A stretch of DNA of 64,000 bases from contig NZ_JNYE01000062.1 of assembly GCF_000717185.1 (NCBI RefSeq), positions 1 through 64,000 of the forward strand. Reading direction: 5' to 3'. Under the pieces are notes generated by a model. The model saw only the letters and a program-made list of their open reading frames with translations, was not told where the DNA came from and did no database searches. Position 1 is the stretch's first letter. The number at the start of each line of letters is the position of its first letter. Made by a program: the position numbers and the translations under genes. This document shows positions 7,782-18,087 of this stretch, one piece after another. The DNA is from Kitasatospora phosalacinea (GTDB lineage: Bacteria; Actinomycetota; Actinomycetes; Streptomycetales; Streptomycetaceae).

Positions 7782-8825
7782 ATGCTGGCACTGACCTACC
7801 ACGGGCCCGGCCGCCGCACCTGGGGCGAGGTCCCCTTCCCGGTGCTCCGGGAGCCGGAGGACGCGATCGTCCGGGTGGACGCCGTCACCGTCTGCGGCAC
7901 CGACCTGCACATCCTCAAGGGCGACGTCCCCGAGGTCGCCGAGGGCCGGGTGCTGGGCCACGAGGCCGTCGGCACGGTCGTCGAGACCGGCAGCGCGGTG
8001 CGCACCGTGGCGACCGGCGACCGGGTGCTGGTGTCGTGCATCTCGGCCTGCGGCCGCTGCGCCTACTGCCGCGGCGGCGTGTACGGGCAGTGCACCGGCG
8101 GCGGCGGGTGGGTCCTCGGGCACCTGGTCGACGGCACCCAGGCCGAGTACGTGCGGACCCCGTTCGCCGACAACTCGCTGCACCGGCTCCCCGACGGCGT
8201 CGCGGACGAGACCGCGCTGGTGTTCGCCGACATCCTGCCCACCGCCTTCGAGGTCGGCGTGCGCAACGGCCGGGTCGGCCCCGGCGACACCGTCGCGGTG
8301 GTCGGTGCCGGGCCGATCGGCCTGGCCGCGATCACCACCGCCCGCCTGTACGGGCCGCGCCGGATCGTCGCCGTCGACCTGGACGCGAACCGGCTGGCCG
8401 CCGCCGAGCGGGCCGGGGCCGACGAGGTGCTGCGCGGCGACGGCGACGTCGAAGGCGCGGTGCGCGCGCTCGGCCCCGACGGACTGGGCGTCGACGTGGC
8501 GATCGAGGCGGTCGGCGTCCCCGACACCTTCGAGCTGTGCACCCGGGTGGTGCGCCCCGGCGGGCGGGTGGCCAACGTCGGTGTGCACGGCGGGCCCGCC
8601 GTGCTGCACCTGGAGGACCTGTGGATCAAGGACGTCACCATCACCACGGGCCTGGTCGACACCAGCAGCACCCCGCTGCTGCTCGACCTGCTCGCCGCGA
8701 AGCGGCTCGACGTGGACGGACTGGTCACCCACCGGTTCGGCCTCGGCGAGATGCAGGAGGCGTACGACGTGTTCGCCGACGCCACCGACACCGGGGCGCT
8801 CAAGGTCGCCCTGTTCCGGACCTGA
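7782..8825 (+). CDS. Zinc-dependent alcohol dehydrogenase
   Basis: 347 residues, MDR superfamily. Catalytic-zinc ligands: Cys in VTVCGTDLH and the GHEAVG histidine-glutamate pair. A structural-zinc loop is present with cysteines in CISACGRCAYC and QC. Rossmann motif VVGAGPIGLAAI then Asp in AVDLDANR, which favours NAD over NADP. Similar proteins in the S. coelicolor OsdR island are annotated as alcohol dehydrogenases, and reoxidising NADH under oxygen limitation would suit the context. Substrate unknown. ATG chosen; an in-frame GTG three codons upstream has a poorly placed ribosome-binding site. A 17-bp gap with AGGAGG links it to the next gene. Confidence 0.85.
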   Translation: MLALTYHGPGRRTWGEVPFPVLREPEDAIVRVDAVTVCGTDLHILKGDVPEVAEGRVLGHEAVGTVVETGSAVRTVATGDRVLVSCISACGRCAYCRGGVYGQCTGGGGWVLGHLVDGTQAEYVRTPFADNSLHRLPDGVADETALVFADILPTAFEVGVRNGRVGPGDTVAVVGAGPIGLAAITTARLYGPRRIVAVDLDANRLAAAERAGADEVLRGDGDVEGAVRALGPDGLGVDVAIEAVGVPDTFELCTRVVRPGGRVANVGVHGGPAVLHLEDLWIKDVTITTGLVDTSSTPLLLDLLAAKRLDVDGLVTHRFGLGEMQEAYDVFADATDTGALKVALFRT

Positions 8826-8842
8826 CCCAGGAGGTGGGCCCC

Positions 8843-9400
8843 ATGCTCGGGCAGCCCCAGACCGACCCGGCGACCGCGGACGCGATCGCCCGCCGGATCG
8901 CCGACCGCCGGGCCGTGCTCGGCCTCGGCCCCGACGCGCTGGCCCGCGAGGCCGGCATGTCACGCCCGTACCTGGAGTTCCTCGTCTCCGCCGGGCCCGG
9001 CTTCGACCCCAACGGCTTCCTGCGGATCGCCGCCGTCGGCCGGATCGCCCTGCCCGGCGACCCGGAGCCCGCCGTCTTCCCCGTCAACTACAGCGTCGAC
9101 CGCGGCACCGTCGTCTACCGCACCCACGAGGGCGGGGCCGCCGCCGCCGCGCCCGGCACCGCGGTGTCCTTCGAGGTCGACCGGATCGACGACCACCGCC
9201 ACACCGGCTGGAGCGTGCTGGTCACCGGCACCGCCGAGCGGATCGAGGACCACGAGACCCTCCAGCGGCTGCTGCGCGACCTCGCCGTCCAGCCGTGGGC
9301 GGGCGGGCCGCGCACGCTCTGGATCCGGATCCGGCCCACGTCCGTCAGCGGGCGCCGGATCACCAGCACGCCGGCCGGGGACGAGGACGACGAGACCTGA
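8843..9400 (+). CDS. Pyridoxamine-5'-phosphate-oxidase-like protein with N-terminal XRE-type HTH
   Basis: 185 residues. Residues about 12-50 (IARRIADRRAVLGLGPDALAREAGMS) resemble a Cro/C1-type helix-turn-helix; the rest (RIALPGDPEPAVFPVNYSVD ... WSVLVTGTAERIED) is a split-barrel flavin-binding PNPOx-like domain. The architecture occurs in several streptomycete stress-island proteins. It may bind FMN or F420; the HTH suggests DNA binding but none has been shown here. Probably co-transcribed with the preceding dehydrogenase (AGGAGGTGGGCCCC precedes the ATG). It ends just before a strong hairpin. Confidence 0.75.
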   Translation: MLGQPQTDPATADAIARRIADRRAVLGLGPDALAREAGMSRPYLEFLVSAGPGFDPNGFLRIAAVGRIALPGDPEPAVFPVNYSVDRGTVVYRTHEGGAAAAAPGTAVSFEVDRIDDHRHTGWSVLVTGTAERIEDHETLQRLLRDLAVQPWAGGPRTLWIRIRPTSVSGRRITSTPAGDEDDET

Positions 9401-9401
9401 C

Positions 9402-9454
9402 ACCCGGTAGTTGCCCCCCGTGCCCGGGCCGGGTACGGGGGGCAACTACCGGGT
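9402..9454. terminator. Perfect 20-bp bidirectional terminator hairpin
   Basis: The 20-base arms 9402-9421 and 9435-9454 (ACCCGGTAGTTGCCCCCCGT and its complement) pair without mismatch around a 13-base loop. It lies 1 bp after the stop of the PNPOx-like gene and just before the end of the convergent ATPase gene, so it should stop transcription from both sides. Confidence 0.85.
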
Positions 9455-9463
9455 TGACGCGGT

Positions 9464-12370
9464 TCAGGGGCGGTGCCGACCGTGGCCCGCCGCGATCCGG
9501 CGGGCGCGGGCCACGCTGTCCGCCGCCGCGCGTTCGCCGATGCCGAGGGCGTGGGCCAGCCGGTCGGCCGGCCAGCCGTGCCGGGCGAGCAGGACCGCCA
9601 CCGGGTGGTGGACGTCGTCTGCGGCGGGAGTCGGCGGTGGCTCGGCGGACGGCACCCGTGCGGGCTCGCGGCGGCGCAGGACCGCCCGGCGCAGTTCGTC
9701 GGCCCCCCAGACGATGAACGGGAAGGGCGCGACGGTGGCCAGTTGGACGGGGGTGGGCACGGCGGTGCCGAAGACGGGGTGCAGCCAGGGCAGGTGGACG
9801 ATCGCGGCGGCGAAGGCCAGCGAGAAGGCGATGCCGCCGAGCAGGCGGGGGTTGCCGAACACCCCGATGGCGCGCAGCGGGGCGCGCTCGGTGCGGGCGG
9901 CGAAGGCGGTGCCGATCTGGCAGGCGACGATGCCGAGGAAGCTGACGGTGGTGGCCCGTTGGTAGGTGAGGTGGAGGGGGGTGCCGGGGCCGGTGGGGGC
10001 ACCGGGGTGCCAGCCGCCGCGGGCGAGGGTGAGGAAGTAGCCGGCCAGGACCAGGGCGGCGGAGATCAGGCCGAGGAAGCCCCAGGCGCGGGCGAGCATC
10101 GCGGGGCGGATGATGTGCTCGTCGCGCGGGCGGGGGCGGCGCTCCATCAGGCCGGGTTCGGCGCGTTCCCGGCCGAGCGCGAGGGCGGGGAGGGTGTCGG
10201 TGCCGAGGTCGACGGCGAGGATCTGCATGACGGTCAGGGGCAGCGGAACGGCTCCGCCCGCCAGGGCGAACACGAGGAACGGCAGGACCTCGGGCACGGC
10301 GTGGGTGAAGATGTAGACGATGAACTTGCGGATGTCGTCGTAGGTCCGCCGTCCCGCTTCCACCGCTTTGACGATGGTGGCGAAGTCGTCGTCGGTGAGC
10401 ACCATGGTCGCGGCCTCGCGGGCCACGTCGGTGCCGGAGCCGCCCATGGCGACGCCGATGTCGGCGCTGCGCAGGGCGGGTGCGTCGTTGACGCCGTCGC
10501 CGGTCATCGCGACGGTGTGGCCCTCGGCGCGCAGGGCGTCGGCGATGCGGAGCTTGGCCTCGGGCGAGGTCCGGGCGAAGACGACCTCCTCGCCGCGGCC
10601 GAGCAGGTCGTCGAGTCGGGCGTCGTCCATGGCGTCGAGTTCGGTGCCGGTGACGATCCGCATCCCGCGGTGGCCGATGCCGACCTGTTCGGCGACGGCG
10701 GCGGCGGTGAGGCCGTTGTCGCCGGTGACGACGTGGACGGCGATGCCGGCTGCGTGCGCCTGCCGGATCGCCTCCGGGACTTCGGGGCGGGGCGGGTCCG
10801 CCAGGGCGACCAGGCCGAGCAGGCAGAGGTGCTCCTCGGCGTCCTCCCGGCGTTCGGGCGGGGGACGGCCGGGGGGCAGCACGGTGCGGGCGACCGCCAG
10901 TAGCCGCAGGCCGCGGGCAGCCAGCTCTCCGACCAGTCGGACCACTTCGGTCCGTTCGACCTCGGTGAGCGGGTGCTGGGTGTCTCCGTCGAGGAGACGG
11001 TCGGCCCGGTGCAGGACCTCCTCGGGAGCGCCCTTGGTGTGCAGGACGAGGGCGCCGTCCTGCCGGTCGACGGTGGTCATCAGTCGACGGCGCGGATCGA
11101 AGCGGAACACGGCCCGGCGCCGCCCGTCCCGCTCGGCCGCCGTGAGCGGGGAGCCGGTCCGCTCCGCGAGGTCGAGCAGGGCGAGTTCGGTCGGGTCGCC
11201 ACGGGCGGCGACGGGGTCGGCGGTGGTGCAGCGGGCGGCGGCGCGGGCCAGCGGGCGCAAGGCCGGGGGCGGGTGCGGACCGCCGGCCGCGAGGACGCCG
11301 GAGCGCGGCGTCCAGGCGGCCGTCACGCGCATCCGGTTCTCGGTGAGGGTCCCGGTCTTGTCGGTGCAGATCACCGTGGTTGAGCCGAGGGTCTCCACCG
11401 CGGAGAGGCGTTTGACGACGGCGCCCGCCCTGGCGAGTTCACGCACTCCGGCGGCGAGCGCGAGGGTGATGGTCGGCAGGAGCCCCTCGGGGACGTTCGC
11501 GACGAGCAGGCCGATGGCGAAGCTCAGCGCGGCGGCGAGCGGCAGCCCGGCGGCCAGCCCGAGCGGCAGGAAGGCCAGGCCGGCGCCGACGGCGACCGCC
11601 GCGATCAGCCGGGCGGCGTGCTGCACCTGCCGCTCCAGCGGGCTCCGCTCCGGCTGTCGGCGCTGGCTGAGGGCGGCGATCCGGCCCAGCTCGGTGTGCA
11701 TGCCGGTCGAGGTGACCAGGGCGAGGGCCTGACCGCCGGTGCAGGAGGTGCCGGAGAACACCAGTTCCGGGGCGTCCACCAGGGTGCTGCCGGGATCCTC
11801 GGCCTCGGCGGTGCGGACCACCGGCGCCGACTCTCCGGTCAGCGCGGAGAGGTCGACCTCGACCGTCCCGGTCAGTAGCCGGGCGTCGGCCGGGACACGG
11901 TCGCCCTCCTCGACGGCCAGCACGTCGCCGGGGACGAGCCCGGCCGCGGGCACCTCGCGGCGGGCTCCGTCGCGCAGCACCGTCGCCAGGTCGGGCAGGA
12001 AGGCGGCCAACGCCTCCACCGCCCGCTCGGCCTGGCGTTCCTGGCCGAACGCCAGACCCGCGTTGAGCAGGATCACCGCGAGGACCGCGACGGCCAGGGC
12101 GGGCGCCCCGCTGACGGCGGCCAGGGCGGCGGCGAGCGCGAGCAGCAGGGCCAGCGGGTGGGTGAACTGCCGGGCCAGTTCGCGCGGCCAGCGCCGACCG
12201 CCTTGCCGGGCCAAGGTGTTGGGCCCGTACACGGTCAGTCGGCGCTCGGCCTCCCGTCCGCTCAGCCCGGACGGGGAGCTGTGGAGCTGCCGCAGCAGCA
12301 ATCGGACGGGTTCCCGCGGGTCGGGAGGGTCTTCCTCCGACGCCGGGCCCGGCCGCTCGGTGGTGGCCAT
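9464..12370 (-). CDS. Cation-transporting P-type ATPase
   Basis: 968 residues. Cation-ATPase N-terminal domain (about 25-85), E1-E2 actuator with LTGES, phosphorylation site ICTDKTGT (Asp337), nucleotide-binding domain, hinge [20 protein letters not shown], and a C-terminal membrane part of several helices. The M4 motif reads NVPEGLL as in Na,K/H,K-ATPase-like (IIC) pumps, not the PEGLP/PEALP of Ca or Mg pumps, so a monovalent cation or Ca is possible; the ion is not decided. In Mycobacterium a related pump, CtpF, belongs to the DosR regulon. A DevR box with the standard 33-bp spacing lies upstream. ATG at 12370 is preceded by GGAGG at 11 bases. Confidence 0.85.
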   Translation of the reverse strand: MATTERPGPASEEDPPDPREPVRLLLRQLHSSPSGLSGREAERRLTVYGPNTLARQGGRRWPRELARQFTHPLALLLALAAALAAVSGAPALAVAVLAVILLNAGLAFGQERQAERAVEALAAFLPDLATVLRDGARREVPAAGLVPGDVLAVEEGDRVPADARLLTGTVEVDLSALTGESAPVVRTAEAEDPGSTLVDAPELVFSGTSCTGGQALALVTSTGMHTELGRIAALSQRRQPERSPLERQVQHAARLIAAVAVGAGLAFLPLGLAAGLPLAAALSFAIGLLVANVPEGLLPTITLALAAGVRELARAGAVVKRLSAVETLGSTTVICTDKTGTLTENRMRVTAAWTPRSGVLAAGGPHPPPALRPLARAAARCTTADPVAARGDPTELALLDLAERTGSPLTAAERDGRRRAVFRFDPRRRLMTTVDRQDGALVLHTKGAPEEVLHRADRLLDGDTQHPLTEVERTEVVRLVGELAARGLRLLAVARTVLPPGRPPPERREDAEEHLCLLGLVALADPPRPEVPEAIRQAHAAGIAVHVVTGDNGLTAAAVAEQVGIGHRGMRIVTGTELDAMDDARLDDLLGRGEEVVFARTSPEAKLRIADALRAEGHTVAMTGDGVNDAPALRSADIGVAMGGSGTDVAREAATMVLTDDDFATIVKAVEAGRRTYDDIRKFIVYIFTHAVPEVLPFLVFALAGGAVPLPLTVMQILAVDLGTDTLPALALGRERAEPGLMERRPRPRDEHIIRPAMLARAWGFLGLISAALVLAGYFLTLARGGWHPGAPTGPGTPLHLTYQRATTVSFLGIVACQIGTAFAARTERAPLRAIGVFGNPRLLGGIAFSLAFAAAIVHLPWLHPVFGTAVPTPVQLATVAPFPFIVWGADELRRAVLRRREPARVPSAEPPPTPAADDVHHPVAVLLARHGWPADRLAHALGIGERAAADSVARARRIAAGHGRHRP

Positions 12371-12404
12371 CGCCGCGCTCGCCTCCGTTCCACCCCCGTT
12401 TGGC

Positions 12405-12520
12405 ACGCTACGGGGCCAGCCCGTCCGCGGGGAGGGCCGGGTGGCCCAAGCGGACGGGGTCCGGTGCGCCTTGGAAGGGCCCCGCAGGCCCTCGCCCCGC
12501 GCGGTCCGGGCGTCGGACGG
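12405..12520. promoter_or_regulatory. Divergent ATPase / acetyltransferase control region with two DevR-type boxes
   Basis: Box A GGGCCGGGTGGCCC (12434-12447) is 33 bp from TAGCGTG (12405-12410, minus strand), serving the ATPase. Box B GGGCCCCGCAGGCCC (12477-12491) is about 33.5 bp from GGACGGTGGAAGG (GGACGG 12515-12520, plus strand), serving the acetyltransferase. Each divergent gene therefore has its own box at the standard distance. Confidence 0.6.
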
Positions 12521-12574
12521 TGGAAGGCAGGAGGGTCCTCTGTCCGAGGCCCCGTCGGCCGGAGGAGCACCGCC

Positions 12575-15322
12575 ATGACCGAGCAGCCCGCGATCACCAC
12601 CCCGGCACCGCGTGGACGGGCGTACCCGGAGCCCGGCGAGGAGGCGCTGCTCACCGACGGCAGCACCGTCTCCATCCGGCCCGTCGTCCCGGCCGACCGT
12701 CCGCAGGTGCTGGCCCTGCACGCGGAGCGGATGTCGGAGGCGAGCCGACGGCTGCGCTTCCTCGGTGTCAGCCGCCGCGCCCCGGAACTGACGGCCGACC
12801 GGCTGTGCGGGCCGCCCCGCCCGGAGCGGTGCGCGCTCGGCGCGTGGGCGGCGGGCGTGCTCGTCGGCGAGGCCGACTTCGAGGCCACCGCCGAACGGCC
12901 CGGCACCGCCGAGCTGGCCCTCGCGGTCGCCGACGCCTGGCAGCACCGGGGTGTGGGCAGCCTGCTGGCGGAGCACCTGGTGCACGCCGCCCGGGAGAGC
13001 GGCGTCACCGCCTTCGAGGCGGACGCCCTGGCGGGCAACAGCGGCGTGCACCGTCTCTTCTCCGACCTCGGACTACCGGTGCACCGCCAGTACGCGCAGG
13101 GCGAGGTCCGGATCCGGGTACCGCTGACCGAGCCGGACCCGGACGAGCGCTACCTGCGGGCGGTGGAGCAGCGCGGCCGCACCGCGGACCTGGCCAGCCT
13201 CACCGCCCTGCTGCGGCCGCACTCGGTCGCCGTGCTGGGGGCCTCCCGGCGGCCCGGGTCGGTCGGGCAGGGCGTGCTGCGCAAGATCCGCGACGGCGGG
13301 TTCCGCGGCGAGCTGTGGGCGGTCAACCCGCACGCCGACCGGGTCGCCGGACTGCCGGCCTACCCCTCCCTGGAGGCGCTGCCCCGGATCCCGGAGCTGG
13401 CGGTGCTCGCCGTCCCGGCCGCCGCCGTCCCCGACCTGGCGGAGGAGTGCGGGCGGGCCGGGGTGCGCGCCCTGGTCGTGCTGGCCTCCGGGCTGGACGC
13501 CGAGCAGGCCGGGCGGCTGCTGCACGCCTGCCGCGAGCACTCGATGCGGCTGCTGGGCCCGAACAGCCTGGGGCTGGCGCAGACCGACCCGGCGGTGCGG
13601 CTGGACGCCGAGTTCGGCGGCGCGTTCCCGCTGCCGGGGACGGCCGGGGTGGCCGTGCAGTCCGGAGGCGTCGGCATCGCGCTGCTGGAGCGGCTCGCCT
13701 GGCTGGGCATCGGCGTGTCGACGTTCGTCTCGCTCGGCGACAAGTACGACGTCAGCGCGAACGATCTGCTGCAGTGGTGGGAGGGCGACGGCCGCACCGA
13801 TCTGGCCCTGCTGCACCTGGAGTCCTTCGGCGCCCCGCGGGCCTTCTCCCGCACCGCCCGCCGGGTGACCCGCCGCTTCCCCGTGCTGACCGTCGACGCC
13901 GGACGTTCCGCGGCCGGCCGGCGCGGGGCGGCCGCGCACACCGCGGCCGCGGCCGTCCCGGCCACCACCCGGGCGGCGCTGTTCGACCAGGCCGGCATCA
14001 CCGCGACCCGCTCGGTCGCCGAGCTGGTGGAGACCGCGGCCCTGCTGCACGCCCAGCCGCTGCCCGCGGGGCGCGGCGCGGTCGCGGTGGTCTCCAACGC
14101 CGCCGGGATCGGCGTCCTCACCGCGGACGCCTGCGCCGACGCCGGGCTGTCCCCGCCCGCCCTCCTCGGTGGGCTCGCCGATCGGCTGCACCGCGTGCTG
14201 CCCGACGGCGCGGGCACCGGCAACCCGGTCGACACCACCCCGGCAGCCGGGCCCGAGCACCTGCTGCACTGCCTCGACCTGCTGGAGCGCAGCGGCGCGG
14301 TGGACGCCCTGGTGGTGTGCCTGGTGCCGACCGCGCTGGCCGACGGCCCGGAGCGGGACCCGCTGCGGGCGCTGCTCGACGGCCGGGGACGGCGCAGGCT
14401 GCCGCTCGTGGTGGTGCGGATCGACCAGCAGGTGCCGGTCAGCTACCTGACGGCCGGGGACGGCGGTCTGATCCCGTCCTACTCCGACCCCCGCTCCGCC
14501 GCCTGCGCCCTGGCCAGGGCCCGCGAGCGGGCGCGCCTGCTGGCCCGGCCGGCCGCGCCGGAGGCCGTCCTGCGCGGCTGCGACCCCGCGGCGGCGCGGC
14601 GGCTGGTGGACGGGTTCCTCGCCGAACGCCCGGACGGCGGGTGGCTCGACCCGGGGCGCACCGCCGACCTGCTGGAGTGCTACCGGCTGCCGCTGGCCAC
14701 CACGGTGTGGGCCACCGACGAGCGCACCGCCGTCCTCGCCGCCCGCTCGCTGCGCCGGACCGGCCACGACGGCCGGGCCGTGCTGACGGCCCACCCCGGG
14801 GATCCGGTCGGGGACCCGGGCCGGACGGTCGGAACGGACGACGAGGCGCGCAGCGCCTTCCGGGAACTCACCGCGGCATCCGGGGGACGGGCGGCCGGGG
14901 TGGTGGTCCGCCCGGCGGCCGCGCCCGGCGTCGACCTGCGCGTCGACGTCCGCCAGGACGGGGTGTTCGGCCCGCTGGTGGTGCTCGGCCTCGGCGGCCC
15001 GGCCGGTGAGCTGCTGGACGGGCCGGTCGCCCGCCTCGCACCGCTGACCCAGGACGACCCGCCCGCGATGGTCGCCGACTCCCTCGCCGCGCCCCTGCTC
15101 GCCGACCTCCCCGACCCCGCCGCCCTGCACCGGGTGCTGGTCGGGGCGTCCCGGATGGCCACCGACCTGCCCCAGCTGACCGAGGCCCTGATCGGCCCGG
15201 TCGTCGTCCGGCCCGACGGCGTGCTCTGCGCCGACGCACGGGTCCGCGTCGAGCCGCGTCGCCCGTTCGACCCGTACCTGCGCCGGTTGCGCCGCCGACC
15301 GCTGTCCGAGGAGGAAGGGTGA
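12575..15322 (+). CDS. Protein lysine acetyltransferase: N-terminal GNAT fused to an acyl-CoA synthetase (NDP-forming)-like domain
   Basis: 915 residues. GNAT domain about 20-185 ([19 protein letters not shown] is the acetyl-CoA loop). CoA-binding domain from about 220 ([19 protein letters not shown]), a succinyl-CoA-ligase-like flavodoxin fold ([26 protein letters not shown]), and a C-terminal ATP-grasp-like region (about 690-900). Pat/PatZ enzymes of this build acetylate acetyl-CoA synthetase and other proteins. As I recall for S. lividans PatA, actinobacterial forms have the GNAT domain at the N-terminus instead of the C-terminus, as here. The synthetase-like part is usually inactive and acts as an acetyl-CoA sensor. 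GGAGGAG lies 8 bases before the ATG. Confidence 0.85.
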   Translation: MTEQPAITTPAPRGRAYPEPGEEALLTDGSTVSIRPVVPADRPQVLALHAERMSEASRRLRFLGVSRRAPELTADRLCGPPRPERCALGAWAAGVLVGEADFEATAERPGTAELALAVADAWQHRGVGSLLAEHLVHAARESGVTAFEADALAGNSGVHRLFSDLGLPVHRQYAQGEVRIRVPLTEPDPDERYLRAVEQRGRTADLASLTALLRPHSVAVLGASRRPGSVGQGVLRKIRDGGFRGELWAVNPHADRVAGLPAYPSLEALPRIPELAVLAVPAAAVPDLAEECGRAGVRALVVLASGLDAEQAGRLLHACREHSMRLLGPNSLGLAQTDPAVRLDAEFGGAFPLPGTAGVAVQSGGVGIALLERLAWLGIGVSTFVSLGDKYDVSANDLLQWWEGDGRTDLALLHLESFGAPRAFSRTARRVTRRFPVLTVDAGRSAAGRRGAAAHTAAAAVPATTRAALFDQAGITATRSVAELVETAALLHAQPLPAGRGAVAVVSNAAGIGVLTADACADAGLSPPALLGGLADRLHRVLPDGAGTGNPVDTTPAAGPEHLLHCLDLLERSGAVDALVVCLVPTALADGPERDPLRALLDGRGRRRLPLVVVRIDQQVPVSYLTAGDGGLIPSYSDPRSAACALARARERARLLARPAAPEAVLRGCDPAAARRLVDGFLAERPDGGWLDPGRTADLLECYRLPLATTVWATDERTAVLAARSLRRTGHDGRAVLTAHPGDPVGDPGRTVGTDDEARSAFRELTAASGGRAAGVVVRPAAAPGVDLRVDVRQDGVFGPLVVLGLGGPAGELLDGPVARLAPLTQDDPPAMVADSLAAPLLADLPDPAALHRVLVGASRMATDLPQLTEALIGPVVVRPDGVLCADARVRVEPRRPFDPYLRRLRRRPLSEEEG

Positions 15323-15509
15323 TCGGCTCGGCACCCGGGCGGGGAGCCGTCCGACCCGCTCCGCGGCCGCCGTCGCCCCGGGCACCGACTTCGCCACGAC
15401 GGTGGCGCCGCTGACCGGGGCACCGCGCGGCGTGCTGCCGGTGATCGACCGGAGCAGCGCGGCGGCCGGGACGGCGAGGACGCGACGTCCTGACCGTCCC
15501 GGCGCGGGG

Positions 15510-15740
15510 TCAGTCCGCGAACAGGTGCGGCGGCGGTGCGGGGTGGGCGTAGTGGTGGATGCGGGCGTCCGGGCCGGGGAAGTACTCCGAGACCCGTCCG
15601 GTGTCGGACCAGCGCACGTCGTACGGCGGGCTGCCGTCGGCGTGGTGCAGGGCGACGATCTCGCCGTCCCGGCGGGCGGCACCGGGGCGGGTGGCCTCGA
15701 CGATGATGCGGTCCCCGACCGCGGCTTTCACGGTGCTCAT
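15510..15740 (-). CDS. DUF1918-domain protein
   Basis: 76 residues: MSTVKAAVGDRIIVEATRPG, then DGEIVALHHADGSPPYDVRW and a short tail. This is a complete DUF1918 protein, a small SH3-like beta fold found widely in actinobacteria, often beside stress genes. GGAAAGGAG precedes the ATG. It follows the metallohydrolase gene by 25 bp and is probably its operon partner. Molecular role unknown. Confidence 0.85.
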   Translation of the reverse strand: MSTVKAAVGDRIIVEATRPGAARRDGEIVALHHADGSPPYDVRWSDTGRVSEYFPGPDARIHHYAHPAPPPHLFAD

Positions 15741-15765
15741 GGCACTCTCCTTTCCTGTCGGCCCG

Positions 15766-17181
15766 TCAGCGGACCAGGACGCGTTCGCCGGAGCGCGGCA
15801 CGACGGCCGTCCAGCCGAGTTCGCGGTCGATCCGGTCGCGCAGGGCCTGCGAGCCCTCCGGCTCGCCGTGCACGAGGTAGGTGGCGGCCGGCGCGGGGGC
15901 CGCGCGCAGCCAGTCGACGGCCTCGGCGGCGTCGGCGTGCGCCGAGAAGGCCGGGACGTCGACGACCTCCGCCCGGACGGGCACGTAGCCGCCGTACATC
16001 TTCAGCACCCGGGCGCCGTCGACCAGGTCGCGGGCGCGGGTGCCCTCGGCGGCGTAGCCGACGATGACGACGGTGTTGCGGGGGTCGGGCAGCAGGCGGC
16101 GCAGGTGGTGGACGACGCGGCCGCCGGTGGCCATGCCGGAGGCGGAGACCAGGACCGCGGGGCCGGGACTGTGCTCCAGTGCCAGGGACTCCTGGAGCGA
16201 GCGGACCGGGTGGAAGGGCTCCGGACTGATCGCCGCCTCGCCCCGTTCCAGGACCTCGGGGCGCAACTCGGGGGCCTTCTCGGCGAAGGCGTCGCGGTAG
16301 ATCCGCAGGGTGGCGAGCGCCATCGGGCTGTCGACGTGGACCGGGACGCCGGCCGGGAGGCGTCCGGCGCGGCGCAGTTCGGCGAGCTGGTGCAGGACGA
16401 CCTCGGTGCGGTCGACGGCGAAGGACGGGATGACCACGGTGCCGCCGCGGGCGAGCGTCCGCTCCAGGGCCGCGGCGAACCAGGCACGGGCCGCGGTCTC
16501 CTCGTGCCGTCGGTTGCCGTAGGTGGACTCCATCAGCAGTGCGTCGGCGCCGGTGAACGGGTCGGGCGGGTTGAGCAGCGGGTGGACGGGGCGGCCGAGG
16601 TCGCCGCTGGCGGCGAGGGTGTGGCCGTCCTCCAGGGTCAGGTGTGCCCAGGAGGAGCCGAGGATGTGCCCGGCGGGGTGCAGGCGCAGCACGGTGCCGT
16701 CGGTGATCTCGACGTCCTCGCCGTGCGGGACGGGGACGAAGCGGGCGAGGGTGCGCTCGACGTCGTCCTCGGTGTACAGCGGCAGCGCGGGGCGGTGCGC
16801 GGACCAGCCGCCGCGGTTGGCGTGCTCGGCGTCCTCGCGCAGCAGGTGGGCGCTGTCGCGGAGGATCAGCTCGGCGATCCGGGCGGTGTACGGGGTGGTG
16901 AACACCGGGCCGCGGAAGCCGTCGGCGACCAGTTTGGGCAGGTGGCCGCAGTGGTCGAGGTGGGCGTGGGTGAGCACCGCGCAGTGCACGTCGGCGGGGT
17001 CGAGCGGCAGCGGGCGGCGGTTGCGGCGGCGCAGTTCGGCCGGGCCCTGGAACAGGCCGCAGTCGATCATGACGCGGGCGTGGTCGGTCTCGACCAGGAA
17101 CTTGCTGCCGGTGACGGTGCCGACGCCGCCGAGGAAGGTGAGCAGTCCGGGGCGGGGCGTCGGGGTGGGCTGGTTCTCCAT
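15766..17181 (-). CDS. Beta-CASP metallo-beta-lactamase-fold hydrolase (RNase-like)
   Basis: 471 residues. [18 protein letters not shown] opens the fold; [12 protein letters not shown] is the two-metal HxHxDH site; [14 protein letters not shown] and the beta-CASP insert ([26 protein letters not shown]) follow, then [16 protein letters not shown] and FSAHAD near the C-terminus. This is the architecture of CPSF/RNase J-like exo/endo-ribonucleases annotated as 'MBL fold metallo-hydrolase RNA specificity domain'; Mycobacterium Rv2407/DosR-linked relatives exist. GGAGG precedes the ATG by five bases. A DevR-type box lies at 34 bp from a -10-like GACGCTGGAGG. Confidence 0.85.
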   Translation of the reverse strand: MENQPTPTPRPGLLTFLGGVGTVTGSKFLVETDHARVMIDCGLFQGPAELRRRNRRPLPLDPADVHCAVLTHAHLDHCGHLPKLVADGFRGPVFTTPYTARIAELILRDSAHLLREDAEHANRGGWSAHRPALPLYTEDDVERTLARFVPVPHGEDVEITDGTVLRLHPAGHILGSSWAHLTLEDGHTLAASGDLGRPVHPLLNPPDPFTGADALLMESTYGNRRHEETAARAWFAAALERTLARGGTVVIPSFAVDRTEVVLHQLAELRRAGRLPAGVPVHVDSPMALATLRIYRDAFAEKAPELRPEVLERGEAAISPEPFHPVRSLQESLALEHSPGPAVLVSASGMATGGRVVHHLRRLLPDPRNTVVIVGYAAEGTRARDLVDGARVLKMYGGYVPVRAEVVDVPAFSAHADAAEAVDWLRAAPAPAATYLVHGEPEGSQALRDRIDRELGWTAVVPRSGERVLVR

Positions 17182-17204
17182 GGCGGCCTCCGGGGTCCTC
17201 CTCC

Positions 17205-17300
17205 AGCGTCCGCCGCCGCCCCGCGCACCGGCGTGGGCCGCCGGGGCCGTGCCCGGGGGCCGGTCGGCCCTGTCCGGACGCCGCCGCGCGGGGCGAGGGT
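17205..17300. promoter_or_regulatory. Divergent metallohydrolase / CBS control region with two DevR-type boxes
   Basis: GGGCCGCCGGGGCC (17235-17248) is 34 bp from GACGCTGG on the minus strand (17205-17210). GGGCCGGTCGGCCC (17257-17270, perfect) is 34 bp from GAGGGTGGGAG on the plus strand (17295-17300). The two box centres are 22 bp apart, two helical turns, so each box may also be the distal site of the other promoter. Confidence 0.65.
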
Positions 17301-17337
17301 GGGAGTAGCGGAACCGAGCGTCCGAGGAGTGAGGACC

Positions 17338-18036
17338 ATGCAGCACCGGAGCGTCCGTGAACTGATGACCCGCGAGGTGGTGACGGCCCGGCCGGACACC
17401 CCCTTCAAGGAGGTCGCCGCCCTGTTCCACCGCAACGACGTCACCGCCGTGCCGGTGGTCGACGACCAGGACCGGCCGGTGGGTGTGGTCTCGGAGGCGG
17501 ACCTGCTCCGCAAGGAGGCCGTCCTGCCCGACCCGGAGGACCGTCACCCGGGCCGCTGGCTGCGGCCCGCCGAGCAGGCCCGCGCCGAGGCGGAGACCGC
17601 GGGCGGGCTGATGACCAGCCCCGTGGTGACCGCCCGTGCGTCCTGGAACGTCGGCGAGGCCGCCCGCCAGATGGACCGTCACCGGGTCAAGCGCCTGCCG
17701 GTGGTGGACGAGGCCGGCCGCCTGATCGGCATCGTCAGCCGGGCCGACCTGGTGCAGGTGTTCCTGCGGCACGACGGCGCGATCCGCGAGGAGATCCTCC
17801 ACGAGGTCCTCGGCCGCACCCTGTGGCTGCCCCCGGAGGAGGTCTCCGTCACCGTACGGGACGGCGTGGTCACCCTCACCGGCCGGCTCCCCCGCCGCAG
17901 CCTCGTCCCGCTCGCCGAGCGCCTGTGCCGCGCGGTCGACGGCGTGGTGGCCGTGCACCAGTCGCTCGACTGGACCGAGGACGACACGGAGCCGACCCTG
18001 GAGCACCCCCGCGTCTACCGGGCGGGCGGCAACTGA
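17338..18036 (+). CDS. Two-CBS-domain protein with C-terminal BON domain
   Basis: 232 residues. CBS1 about 8-60 ([42 protein letters not shown]), CBS2 about 90-145 ([33 protein letters not shown]), BON about 150-215 ([19 protein letters not shown]). CBS pairs bind adenosyl nucleotides and BON binds membranes or lipids. This resembles the hypoxic response protein group and SCO OsdR-island CBS proteins. GAGGAGTGAGGACC lies before the ATG. A truncated second copy occurs at 29.6 kb. Confidence 0.85.
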   Translation: MQHRSVRELMTREVVTARPDTPFKEVAALFHRNDVTAVPVVDDQDRPVGVVSEADLLRKEAVLPDPEDRHPGRWLRPAEQARAEAETAGGLMTSPVVTARASWNVGEAARQMDRHRVKRLPVVDEAGRLIGIVSRADLVQVFLRHDGAIREEILHEVLGRTLWLPPEEVSVTVRDGVVTLTGRLPRRSLVPLAERLCRAVDGVVAVHQSLDWTEDDTEPTLEHPRVYRAGGN

Positions 18037-18042
18037 ACGTTC

Positions 18043-18081
18043 GGGGCCCGGGCCGGCGGACGGTTCGCCGGCCCGGGCCCC
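18043..18081. terminator. Perfect 16-bp hairpin between convergent genes
   Basis: GGGGCCCGGGCCGGCG and its complement pair around a 7-base loop in the 51-bp gap between the CBS gene and the PEP synthase gene, both of which end here. Confidence 0.8.
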
Positions 18082-18087
18082 GGTGCG

